Shown here one piece after another: positions 44,251-51,620 of a DNA stretch of 64,000 bases; the stretch's first letter is position 1; each line of letters starts with the position of its first letter. The stretch covers positions 682,001 through 746,000 of the forward strand of contig NZ_CP170547.1 of assembly GCF_042695135.1 (NCBI RefSeq), given 5' to 3'. The stretch is from Epilithonimonas sp042695135 (GTDB lineage Bacteria > Bacteroidota > Bacteroidia > Flavobacteriales > Weeksellaceae). The translations under genes and the position numbers were made by a program. Below the pieces are notes generated by a model. That model ran no database searches, was not told where the DNA came from, and saw only the letters and a program-made list of their open reading frames with translations.

Positions 44251-44258
44251 TATATTTG
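44251..44258 (+). promoter_or_regulatory. -7 box for the second exopolysaccharide block
   Basis: TATATTTG matches TAnnTTTG, 8 bases after the arginase-fold stop and about 58 before the GT2 start. Confidence 0.5.
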
Positions 44259-44308
44259 CAAAGATTATTTAGATCAAAAAAATTGCGTCTTTGCTATAAA
44301 AAACACAA

Positions 44309-45322
44309 ATGAGTCAACATTCTGATATGAAAGTCTCCATCATCGTTCCGGTTTATAATGTTGAATTATATCTGGAAAAATGTCTGTTGTCATTAGTGAA
44401 ACAGACTTTGAAGGAAATCGAAATTCTGGTTGTAAATGATGGGAGTACGGATAAGTCCCAGTCAATTATTGAGGATTTTCAAAATAAATATCCGGATAAA
44501 ATTTTTGGTTTTGTTAAGGAAAACGGTGGTCTCAGCGATGCGCGAAATTTCGGTATCGACAGGGCCAGAGGTGAATATCTAGGTTTTGTTGACAGTGATG
44601 ACTATGTTTCTGAAACAATGTTTGAAGAAATGTATAACCTGGCTGAAAAGCATAATGCGGAAATGGCGATCTGTAATCTTCAGAAAGTGAATGAGGACGG
44701 TAGTGTCACTCAGAAACTAACCCAGCTGCCCGGTTTCCAAGAGAAAATTATTCTGGAAGATCATCTGTCCGTTTTTTCTGATATTTCGTATTTTGCCTGC
44801 AACAAGCTTTTCCGGAGAGAACTTTTCTCTGAAAAAAGATTCAAAAAGGGAATTCATTTTGAGGATATCGAACTGATTCCTCAGATTTTGCTCGATTGTA
44901 ATATTCTGGTATTTACGCCTAACTTCCATTATCAATATCTTGAAAGACAGGATTCTATTAGCAAAAGCCATACGATGAATGGCCTTGATATTCTGAAGGC
45001 TGTGGAAACTGTAGAAACTTATTTTAATAAAAGCAGATTCTCTCAGCATAAGGAAGCTTTAAAAAACTTTCAAATTCTGGAAGGCGTTTATACTTTTTTG
45101 GCCTATTTGGCATTTGTGAAAAAAGATTCTGATTTTTACAAAATGTCACAGGTTTTAGATGATTTTGTCTCAACTAAAAGTTTAAAAACCAAAGAAATCT
45201 TACAATTTAATCGGTTTGGTAAAAATTATCTGCTATCTTTGCCATTGAAAAAAAAATCATATTACCTCTTGTACTTTTTCGGTTTTAGAGGTCTTATCCG
45301 GAGATTAATAAGCAGAAATTGA
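44309..45322 (+). CDS. Family 2 glycosyltransferase (GT-A)
   Basis: A 337-residue protein (or from the ATG at 44327, MKVSIIVPVYN). IIVPVYNVELYLEKCLLSL, VVNDGSTDKSQ, GGLSDARNFGID and YLGFVDSDDYVS are the nucleotide-sugar and DXD elements. IHFEDIELIPQIL provides the ED catalytic base region. The C-terminal 100 residues are basic and hydrophobic, suiting membrane contact. Likely adds a sugar to the undecaprenyl-linked repeat unit. Followed 22 bases later by the initiating transferase. Confidence 0.9.
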   Translation: MSQHSDMKVSIIVPVYNVELYLEKCLLSLVKQTLKEIEILVVNDGSTDKSQSIIEDFQNKYPDKIFGFVKENGGLSDARNFGIDRARGEYLGFVDSDDYVSETMFEEMYNLAEKHNAEMAICNLQKVNEDGSVTQKLTQLPGFQEKIILEDHLSVFSDISYFACNKLFRRELFSEKRFKKGIHFEDIELIPQILLDCNILVFTPNFHYQYLERQDSISKSHTMNGLDILKAVETVETYFNKSRFSQHKEALKNFQILEGVYTFLAYLAFVKKDSDFYKMSQVLDDFVSTKSLKTKEILQFNRFGKNYLLSLPLKKKSYYLLYFFGFRGLIRRLISRN

Positions 45323-45344
45323 AATCCAGAAAAATCAAACACAA

Positions 45345-46451
45345 ATGAATAATTTCCAAGTTTTTCTAGAAAGTTACGGGATATCTTTTTTCTATTTCAA
45401 GATGTTTCTGGGATTTGCTTTTTCATTTCTGATTACTTATCTCGCTATTCCCACAATTATAAAAATATCCAGAAGGAAAAATCTGATGGATGAGCCTGGT
45501 GCCAGAAGCTCTCACCTCAGAAAAATCCCTAATTTAGGAGGTATTGCTGTCTTTTTCTCATTAGGCGTTTGTGCCCCGATCTTTGCATACGAGCTGTTTG
45601 ACCGATACAAATTTTTGTTTGCTTCGTTTATTATTCTGTTTTTTGTCGGGGTAATGGATGATATTATGGTCCTCAGAGCCTATAAAAAATTGGTTGCACA
45701 GATTCTTGTTTCAGCATTGATGGTAATTGGTTCAGATGTAAGAATCAGGAGCCTTTTTGGCGTTTTCGGGGTTTATGAGATCAATTATTATATCAGTATT
45801 TTAGTTAGTATTATGACATTTATTATTTTAATTAATGCTTTTAATTTAATTGACGGAATAGATGGACTAGCAGGTAGCTACACAATAATTACGAGTGCGT
45901 TGTTCGGTATTAGTTTTTTCAGATTAGGCAGTCATAATGATCCTTTGGTAATTCTATGTGCAATTCTGATAGCGGCGTCATTAGGATTTTTGATTTATAA
46001 TCTTTCTAATAAAAGAAGCAGCAAGATCTTTATGGGAGACACCGGATCTATGATATTGGGCTTTCTTTTGGCTTTTACAGGAATTTCATTTATAGATATT
46101 TTTATAGCTAAAAAAGATGATGTTTTCTATCATCTTCAAAGTGCACCTGTAATAGCAGTTGCTATTTTGATTTTACCGATTATCGATACTTTAACTGTCA
46201 TTATTACCAGAGTCTATTACGGAAAATCGATTTTTTCTGCGGATAAAAACCATATCCACCACAAATTACTGAATCTCGGATTGACTCATAAACGGTCTAC
46301 AGCTTATATCATAATATATTTTCTTTTAATTATTGCAGTTGCTTATTTCTTGAGACATTTGGGAGTCAATAAACTGCTGATTATTATTATGGCGTTAGGT
46401 TTTTTAGGAGCCTATCTGCCAATATTATTATTGAGGTTCAAAAAAGATTAA
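45345..46451 (+). CDS. WecA/TagO-like polyprenyl-phosphate sugar-1-phosphate transferase
   Basis: A 368-residue membrane protein with about eleven helices. The catalytic loops are clear: PGARSSHLRKIPNLGG, FVGVMDDIMVLRAYKKL (DDxx), NAFNLIDGIDGLAGSY (NLIDG..DGL), FMGDTGSMILGF and the HIHHKLLNLG loop, all of the MraY/WecA superfamily. It transfers a sugar-1-phosphate from UDP (commonly GlcNAc) to undecaprenyl phosphate, starting the repeat unit. The precise sugar is not visible. Confidence 0.91.
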   Translation: MNNFQVFLESYGISFFYFKMFLGFAFSFLITYLAIPTIIKISRRKNLMDEPGARSSHLRKIPNLGGIAVFFSLGVCAPIFAYELFDRYKFLFASFIILFFVGVMDDIMVLRAYKKLVAQILVSALMVIGSDVRIRSLFGVFGVYEINYYISILVSIMTFIILINAFNLIDGIDGLAGSYTIITSALFGISFFRLGSHNDPLVILCAILIAASLGFLIYNLSNKRSSKIFMGDTGSMILGFLLAFTGISFIDIFIAKKDDVFYHLQSAPVIAVAILILPIIDTLTVIITRVYYGKSIFSADKNHIHHKLLNLGLTHKRSTAYIIIYFLLIIAVAYFLRHLGVNKLLIIIMALGFLGAYLPILLLRFKKD

Positions 46452-46459
46452 AATAGTTA

Positions 46460-46467
46460 TACTTTTG
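46460..46467 (+). promoter_or_regulatory. -7 box for wza-wzc
   Basis: TACTTTTG matches TAnnTTTG, 15 bases before the Wza ATG. Confidence 0.5.
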
Positions 46468-46481
46468 CAAAAAAAACATTA

Positions 46482-47351
46482 ATGAAAAACCGTTATTTAT
46501 TTAACATATTTTTACTTCTCATTTTATTTGGAATGTCTTCTTGCATCTCGCAAAAAGATATCAGATACTTACAGCCTAGTGAGAGCCTAGCAATCAATGA
46601 GGAAGGCTTGGTTCCTTACAATGTCCCGGAATACAGGATCACAAAAGGTGACATCCTGAGTCTAAATGTAGTTACCACTCCAAAAGGAGATGCGGCTCAG
46701 TTTTATTCAACCTTAAATGCTGCTGCATCAGGCGGAAGCGGAGGTTCTCAATCTGCCGGAGCAAGTGGGGGCGGCTCAACGGCGGGAGGTGGCACCGGTG
46801 GTAATCCAACGTTTTATTTTAATGGCTTAAAGGTAGACTCTAACGGTGATGTTAACATATTCGGAATCGGATATGTAAAAGCAGAAGGCAGAACCGTAGA
46901 AGATATGACCAAAGAAATCCAGACACGGGTGAATGAAAATTTTTTACAAGGCAAAGCTGAAGCAAGACTTAATCTGGATGGAATAAGATACTACGTCTTA
47001 GGTGATATGGAAAGTGTAGGCGTTACTGGAGAAAAAGTGGCCTATGTTACCCAGCTCAATATCATGCAAGCCATCGCTATGAACGGTGGTCTGAACCGTA
47101 CTGTTGACAGAAAAAGTATTACTATACACAGGAAGTATCCGGAAGGTATCAAAACAGCAAAACTTGATTTGACAAGAGAAGATGCCATGAACTCACCTTA
47201 TTACTGGCTGCAAAATGGAGACATCATCTATCTGAATACCAACAAGAAAAGCATTAACGGATTCGGAAAAGAGCCGCTTCAGACTTTAACGACCGGGGTT
47301 TCCTTGATTACAACGGTAATGTCTATTTATTTAATTATTACGAGACTATAA
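46482..47351 (+). CDS. Wza-like polysaccharide export lipoprotein
   Basis: A 289-residue lipoprotein with a signal ending at lipobox Cys21 (GMSSC). The export domain begins YRITKGDILSLNVVTTP, followed by NIFGIGYVKAEGRTVEDM and YVLGDMESVGVTGEK (SLBB-type strand). Between about 80 and 105 lies a Gly/Ser/Ala-rich linker, GGSGGSQSAGASGGGSTAGG, not common in Wza. A C-terminal helix (LTTGVSLITTVMSIYLIIT) crosses a membrane. It forms the periplasmic/outer-membrane conduit; its stop overlaps the Wzc start by one base. Confidence 0.9.
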   Translation: MKNRYLFNIFLLLILFGMSSCISQKDIRYLQPSESLAINEEGLVPYNVPEYRITKGDILSLNVVTTPKGDAAQFYSTLNAAASGGSGGSQSAGASGGGSTAGGGTGGNPTFYFNGLKVDSNGDVNIFGIGYVKAEGRTVEDMTKEIQTRVNENFLQGKAEARLNLDGIRYYVLGDMESVGVTGEKVAYVTQLNIMQAIAMNGGLNRTVDRKSITIHRKYPEGIKTAKLDLTREDAMNSPYYWLQNGDIIYLNTNKKSINGFGKEPLQTLTTGVSLITTVMSIYLIITRL

Positions 47352-49861
47352 TGATTCCTGATAAAAACACAAACAGTACACAAGATACAGCTCAAAATGC
47401 TGAAAAAATGGGTTCCTTCAATTTGTTTGATCCTGTTCATTTTGTGCAGAGAGTTCTTAAAAACTGGTACTGGTTTGTGATTCTGGGGTTTTTAGGATAT
47501 TGTATTTCATACGTTTATAGTAAATATTATGCACAGAGAATTTACTCATCCAGTTTATCATTAAGTATATCAAACAATACGTCTAGCTACTTTACTCCTA
47601 ATCAATCTATTAATTTCATCTGGGGACAAGGCGGAAATCAGGATGGTGTTTATCTGAAAAAAATCTTACTCTCAAGAAGTCATAATGAATATTTGGTTAA
47701 AAAGTTAAATCTTAATACCAACTATACAACAAAAGGTCTAATCAAAACAACTTATCTGGATCAGGAAGACAGCCCTGTTTTTCTTGAAATCGATAAAAAT
47801 CATCTGCAGCAGGTTAATTATCCTATTAATATTTTTCCGAAAGGAAGTAACAAATATGAAATTGTCTTGCCGGAGGAAGGACAATCTAATAATCTGTACA
47901 ATTATAATACTGAATCTGTTGAATCTGTAGCTTCATATCCTAGACCAAAAAATAGGATTCTGAAAGTTAACGAGTGGTATGAAACGCCTAATCTGAAGTT
48001 TAGGTTGGTTCCCAACCCTACACCCAGCAACTTGCAACTGGAAAATATTATGGTTACACTGATTCCTGTAAATCAGGCGGTGAACAGTATTATTGGTAGT
48101 TTGTTTGTTGATTTTGACAAAGAACTTTCCTCTATTATGGTTATTAGCAAGACAGGATATAACCTTAATGGAACGGTTAATTTCCTGAATAATTCTGTAC
48201 AGGAATTGATTAAAAAGAGATTGATAGACCAGAATACAGTCGATCAGAATACTGTAGAATATCTTAATGAAAATCTCATTAAGATCAGAAAAAAACTTGA
48301 CTCTAGTGGCACCGTTCTTAATAATTTGAAGATTAACAACCGCCTTTTCGATATGGAAAATATCGACTCCAAAACGCTTGCAAAACTGGATGAGTTGGAA
48401 ACTCAAAAAGCAGAACTGGTTATGAAAATCAGTTCGTTGGATGAAATAAAAAATTCTGTCAATACAAACAGTGTCGAGAAAATCATCAGCTTAAATCTTG
48501 CGGGGATAGAAGATGGAACTTTCAACGCTTCGGTTTCAGAATTGAAGCAGCTTTATGCGAAGCGAAGAGAAATGGCGCAGATCTACACACCCAACTCTGA
48601 GCCAATGCGAGAGATCAACAGGTTGATAAACGAAGCAAAATCTACTTCACAAGGTGGTCTTAAAAAATATTTCCAAGGTTATTATAACAAACTTACAGAT
48701 CTTAACGGGGAGATTGGTAAAATAGATAAGGAACTGGTAACATTGCCAGAAAAACAAAGGATTTTTTTAGATGCCCAACGTGGTTATAATATTATAGAAA
48801 ATACTTATAACACATTGTTAAGCGAGCAAGCTAAGTCACAAATGCGTGTCGCAACCAACCAAAGTAATCTTAATATTATTGATAAGGCAAAGAATTTAGG
48901 ACAAAGTCCTATTGCACCGGACGTTAATGCTACTAAAATGCAGATAATCGGGGGACTATTGCTTATCCCGCTTTTGTTTTTGGTACTGGGAGAATTGCTC
49001 GATAATAAAATTAGAAATATTAAAGAATTATTGTCAGCCACCAGAATTCCGTTATTGGGAGTGATAGGGCATAACAATTATGACAGTAATCTAACGGTTA
49101 TTGAGGAGCCGAAATCTTCAATATCAGAGGCCTTTAGAGCAATACGGGCTAATCTCCGTTTCTTATTTGATGAAGAACAAAACAGTAAGGTGATCTTGGT
49201 AACCTCTTCGATCAGTGGTGAAGGAAAAACCTACGTTTCTATCAATATTGCATCCGTTTTAGGACTTAGCGGCAAAAAAGCTGTTTTATTAGGGATGGAT
49301 CTTAGAAAACCTAAAATTTTCGGTGATTTTAAAATCAATAATAAGAATGGGATTTCTAATTATCTTACCGGACAGGTAGAATTGGAAGAGATCATCAACC
49401 AAACCGGTATTCCGGGATTAGATGTTATTACATCTGGTCCGATTCCGCCAAATCCCTCAGAACTATTGATGAGTGATAATAACATGAAATTTATAGAAAG
49501 ACTGAAAGAAATCTATGAGTATGTTATTATAGATTCTCCGCCGGTTGGTTTGGTTGCAGATTCATTTGAACTAATCAAGAAAGCGGATACCACAATATAT
49601 GTAGTGCGGCACGAATATACAGAAAAACATATGTTGAGGATGATTGCAGAAAAATACTTCAAAAAAGAAGTTGCAAATCTGGGATTGGTTTACAATGATT
49701 TCAGTGTTAAGCAAGGTTATGGCTACGGCTATGGGTACGGCTATGGCTACGGTTATGGTTACGGCTACGGATATGGATATTTTGATGAAGACAAAAATTA
49801 TAAAGAGCCGACAATTATCAAAATCAGGAATAAACTGAAAATGTTTTTTAATAAAAAATAA
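47351..49861 (+). CDS. Wzc-like polysaccharide co-polymerase and tyrosine kinase (BY-kinase)
   Basis: An 836-residue fused PCP2a/BY-kinase. Helix 1 (WYWFVILGFLGYCISYVYS) is near residue 40, helix 2 (IGGLLLIPLLFLVLGEL) near 540. The kinase has Walker A ISGEGKTYVS (Gly623-Thr627), Walker A' LLGMDLRKPKI and Walker B VIIDSPPVGLVAD. The C-terminal tyrosine tail is an 11-fold Gly-Tyr repeat (789-810), where most homologues have an irregular Tyr cluster. Autophosphorylation there would govern oligomer state and polymer length. Last gene of the block; a terminator follows. Confidence 0.92.
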   Translation: MIPDKNTNSTQDTAQNAEKMGSFNLFDPVHFVQRVLKNWYWFVILGFLGYCISYVYSKYYAQRIYSSSLSLSISNNTSSYFTPNQSINFIWGQGGNQDGVYLKKILLSRSHNEYLVKKLNLNTNYTTKGLIKTTYLDQEDSPVFLEIDKNHLQQVNYPINIFPKGSNKYEIVLPEEGQSNNLYNYNTESVESVASYPRPKNRILKVNEWYETPNLKFRLVPNPTPSNLQLENIMVTLIPVNQAVNSIIGSLFVDFDKELSSIMVISKTGYNLNGTVNFLNNSVQELIKKRLIDQNTVDQNTVEYLNENLIKIRKKLDSSGTVLNNLKINNRLFDMENIDSKTLAKLDELETQKAELVMKISSLDEIKNSVNTNSVEKIISLNLAGIEDGTFNASVSELKQLYAKRREMAQIYTPNSEPMREINRLINEAKSTSQGGLKKYFQGYYNKLTDLNGEIGKIDKELVTLPEKQRIFLDAQRGYNIIENTYNTLLSEQAKSQMRVATNQSNLNIIDKAKNLGQSPIAPDVNATKMQIIGGLLLIPLLFLVLGELLDNKIRNIKELLSATRIPLLGVIGHNNYDSNLTVIEEPKSSISEAFRAIRANLRFLFDEEQNSKVILVTSSISGEGKTYVSINIASVLGLSGKKAVLLGMDLRKPKIFGDFKINNKNGISNYLTGQVELEEIINQTGIPGLDVITSGPIPPNPSELLMSDNNMKFIERLKEIYEYVIIDSPPVGLVADSFELIKKADTTIYVVRHEYTEKHMLRMIAEKYFKKEVANLGLVYNDFSVKQGYGYGYGYGYGYGYGYGYGYGYFDEDKNYKEPTIIKIRNKLKMFFNKK
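49715..49780 (+). repeat. 66-bp in-frame hexamer repeat encoding (Gly-Tyr)11
   Basis: Eleven GGNTAY hexamers in tandem, with synonymous third positions mixed (GGT, GGC, GGG, GGA; TAT, TAC). It lies inside the kinase gene. Each unit adds two residues without a frameshift, so copy number may change the number of phosphorylatable tyrosines. Confidence 0.95.
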
Positions 49862-49862
49862 G

Positions 49863-49885
49863 AGCCTTTATTAAGGCTTTTTTTT
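49863..49885 (+). terminator. Terminator after the wzc-like gene
   Basis: The stem AGCCTT (49863-49868) pairs with AAGGCT (49873-49878) around loop TATT, followed by seven T's. Confidence 0.82.
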
Positions 49886-49991
49886 ATTTTAAAGACTATT
49901 TTGATAATATGTTCGTTTTTATAACAATAAATTATATTTTTTTCATCTTATTTAACTTAACTTTAAGAAGTTCCTTAAACTAAAAATGTTT

Positions 49992-49999
49992 TATATTTG
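49992..49999 (+). promoter_or_regulatory. -7 box for the DUF6089-uppS-bamA operon
   Basis: TATATTTG matches TAnnTTTG, 41 bases before the chosen ATG at 50040. It lies within a longer possible ORF start (49986), which supports the shorter start. Confidence 0.5.
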
Positions 50000-50039
50000 C
50001 ACCAAAATTTTGGATAATAGTTGTTCCAGTGTATTGAAA

Positions 50040-50837
50040 ATGAAGAAAGAATTAACTTATACCTTTATCGCCCTATTTTGTTTTATGAGTTTTGCCAATG
50101 CGCAAAGGCATGAAATCGGCGTGCAGTTAGGTATGAGTAATCTCGTTGGTGATATTGGCAGAACCAATTACGTTCTTCAAAAACCTGTTGGAAGCATTTC
50201 TGATTATGGTTTGCCATTTTATGGAGGCCTGATGTACAGGATGAATTTTAACCCTTATCAGACTGTGAGACTTAACCTGGGATTTAGTAATATCCAGTTT
50301 GACGACAGGTATGCGGCAGAAAATTACAGAAGAGTGAGACAGCTGCGTGGAACAAATTCTGTTTTTTCAGCTGATCTACTTTTTGAGTACAATTTTTTAC
50401 CTGTAAATGAAGAGCAGGTGAGTATGTTGAGCCCTTATGTTTTTGGAGGTGTTTCCGGGTTGTATATGGAAGCTTCGAAACCGGAACTTATCATTAATTC
50501 TGCTTCAAATGTAATAGTCAGTTACAGTAAGGACAAAGCCTTTACAATGGCATTGCCTGTTGGTGTTGGACTTAAATATAAATTTAATTACAACTGGGCA
50601 TTGTCCGGAGAATTTACATTCCGACCAACTTTCTCAGACAAGGTAGATTACAGTATGGTGGATGAAAAAGATATTACTGTCAAAAAAACATCTCTTGGCA
50701 CGGAACAAACTGCTGCTGTAGTTCAAAGCTTTATAGAACAGAGAACTATCGGAAATCCAAATTCAAAAGATTGGATTAATTCCGCAACATTGATTTTGTC
50801 TTATTCTTTTGGAAGACCGCCTTGCTATTGCAAATAA
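50040..50837 (+). CDS. DUF6089-type outer-membrane protein
   Basis: The start is ATG 50040 (MKKELTYTF); an upstream ATG at 49986 would be inside the promoter. The 265-residue protein has a signal peptide ending SFANAQ and alternating beta strands: HEIGVQLGMSNLVGDIG, FYGGLMYRMNFNPYQT, YVFGGVSGLYMEAS, VGVGLKYKFNYNWALSG and a final NSATLILSYSFGRP. This is the beta-barrel pattern of DUF6089 family proteins that precede uppS and bamA in Flavobacteriia. Exact role unknown; context suggests a link with outer-membrane biogenesis. Confidence 0.8.
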   Translation: MKKELTYTFIALFCFMSFANAQRHEIGVQLGMSNLVGDIGRTNYVLQKPVGSISDYGLPFYGGLMYRMNFNPYQTVRLNLGFSNIQFDDRYAAENYRRVRQLRGTNSVFSADLLFEYNFLPVNEEQVSMLSPYVFGGVSGLYMEASKPELIINSASNVIVSYSKDKAFTMALPVGVGLKYKFNYNWALSGEFTFRPTFSDKVDYSMVDEKDITVKKTSLGTEQTAAVVQSFIEQRTIGNPNSKDWINSATLILSYSFGRPPCYCK

Positions 50838-50841
50838 TATT

Positions 50842-51588
50842 ATGCAGGACTTAAAAAAAATTATTAATAAAGATAAACTGCCAAAACACGTTGCTGTTAT
50901 TATGGACGGAAACGGCAGATGGGCAAAATCCAGAGGAGAAGAAAGAACCTTTGGGCACAAGAACGCTATCACGGCAGTTCGCAATGTAATCAATGCCTGT
51001 AATGAAGTGCATATTCCATATCTTACACTTTATACCTTTTCTTCAGAAAACTGGAACAGACCAAAAGAGGAAGTAGATACATTGATGAATCTTCTCTCAG
51101 AAACATTATTGCTGGAGGCAGAAGAGATATTTTCAAAAGGATTGAGAATGCACGTTATCGGCGATGTTTCCTCATTACCGGAACTTGTAAGAGATCAATT
51201 GCTCAATGTTATTGATCTTACGAAAAATAATAAAAACGGAAACCTGATACTTGCTTTAAGCTACGGTTCTCAAAAAGAAATTCTGAAAGCTGTAAAAGAA
51301 ATCAGCGAGGAAGTAAAAGATGGAAAAATAAGTTTAGACGATATTGATGAGAAGTGTTTTGAAGATCATCTTTATACAAAAGATTTTCCGCAGGTAGATC
51401 TTATGATCCGAACAAGCGGCGAAGTTCGGATCAGCAATTTTTTACTTTGGCAGATTGCTTATGCAGAATTACAATTTTTAGATGTCCTTTGGCCCGATTT
51501 TACAAAAGATACATTTTTCCAGTGTATCCTAGACTATCAGAATAAGGAAAGAAGATACGGAATGACAAGCGATCAGCTTACTTCATAA
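50842..51588 (+). CDS. uppS: Isoprenyl transferase (undecaprenyl diphosphate synthase)
   Basis: The start is ATG 50842, four bases after the previous stop; a TTG at 50809 would overlap it. The 248-residue protein has HVAVIMDGNGRWAK with catalytic Asp22 at the P-loop-like site, FGHKNA, LTLYTFSSENWNRP and a C-terminal IRTSGEVRISNFLLWQ loop, all hallmarks of cis-prenyltransferases. It makes the C55 lipid carrier for peptidoglycan and exopolysaccharide. First catalytic gene of the operon. Confidence 0.94.
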   Translation: MQDLKKIINKDKLPKHVAVIMDGNGRWAKSRGEERTFGHKNAITAVRNVINACNEVHIPYLTLYTFSSENWNRPKEEVDTLMNLLSETLLLEAEEIFSKGLRMHVIGDVSSLPELVRDQLLNVIDLTKNNKNGNLILALSYGSQKEILKAVKEISEEVKDGKISLDDIDEKCFEDHLYTKDFPQVDLMIRTSGEVRISNFLLWQIAYAELQFLDVLWPDFTKDTFFQCILDYQNKERRYGMTSDQLTS

Positions 51589-51620
51589 ATATATATTTAG
51601 AAAAGAGAACTTCAATAAGA

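Noticed and set aside
49986..50039. Upstream ATG extension of the DUF6089 gene
   Set aside because: It would place a perfect -7 box inside the coding region and put extra residues before a clear signal peptide.
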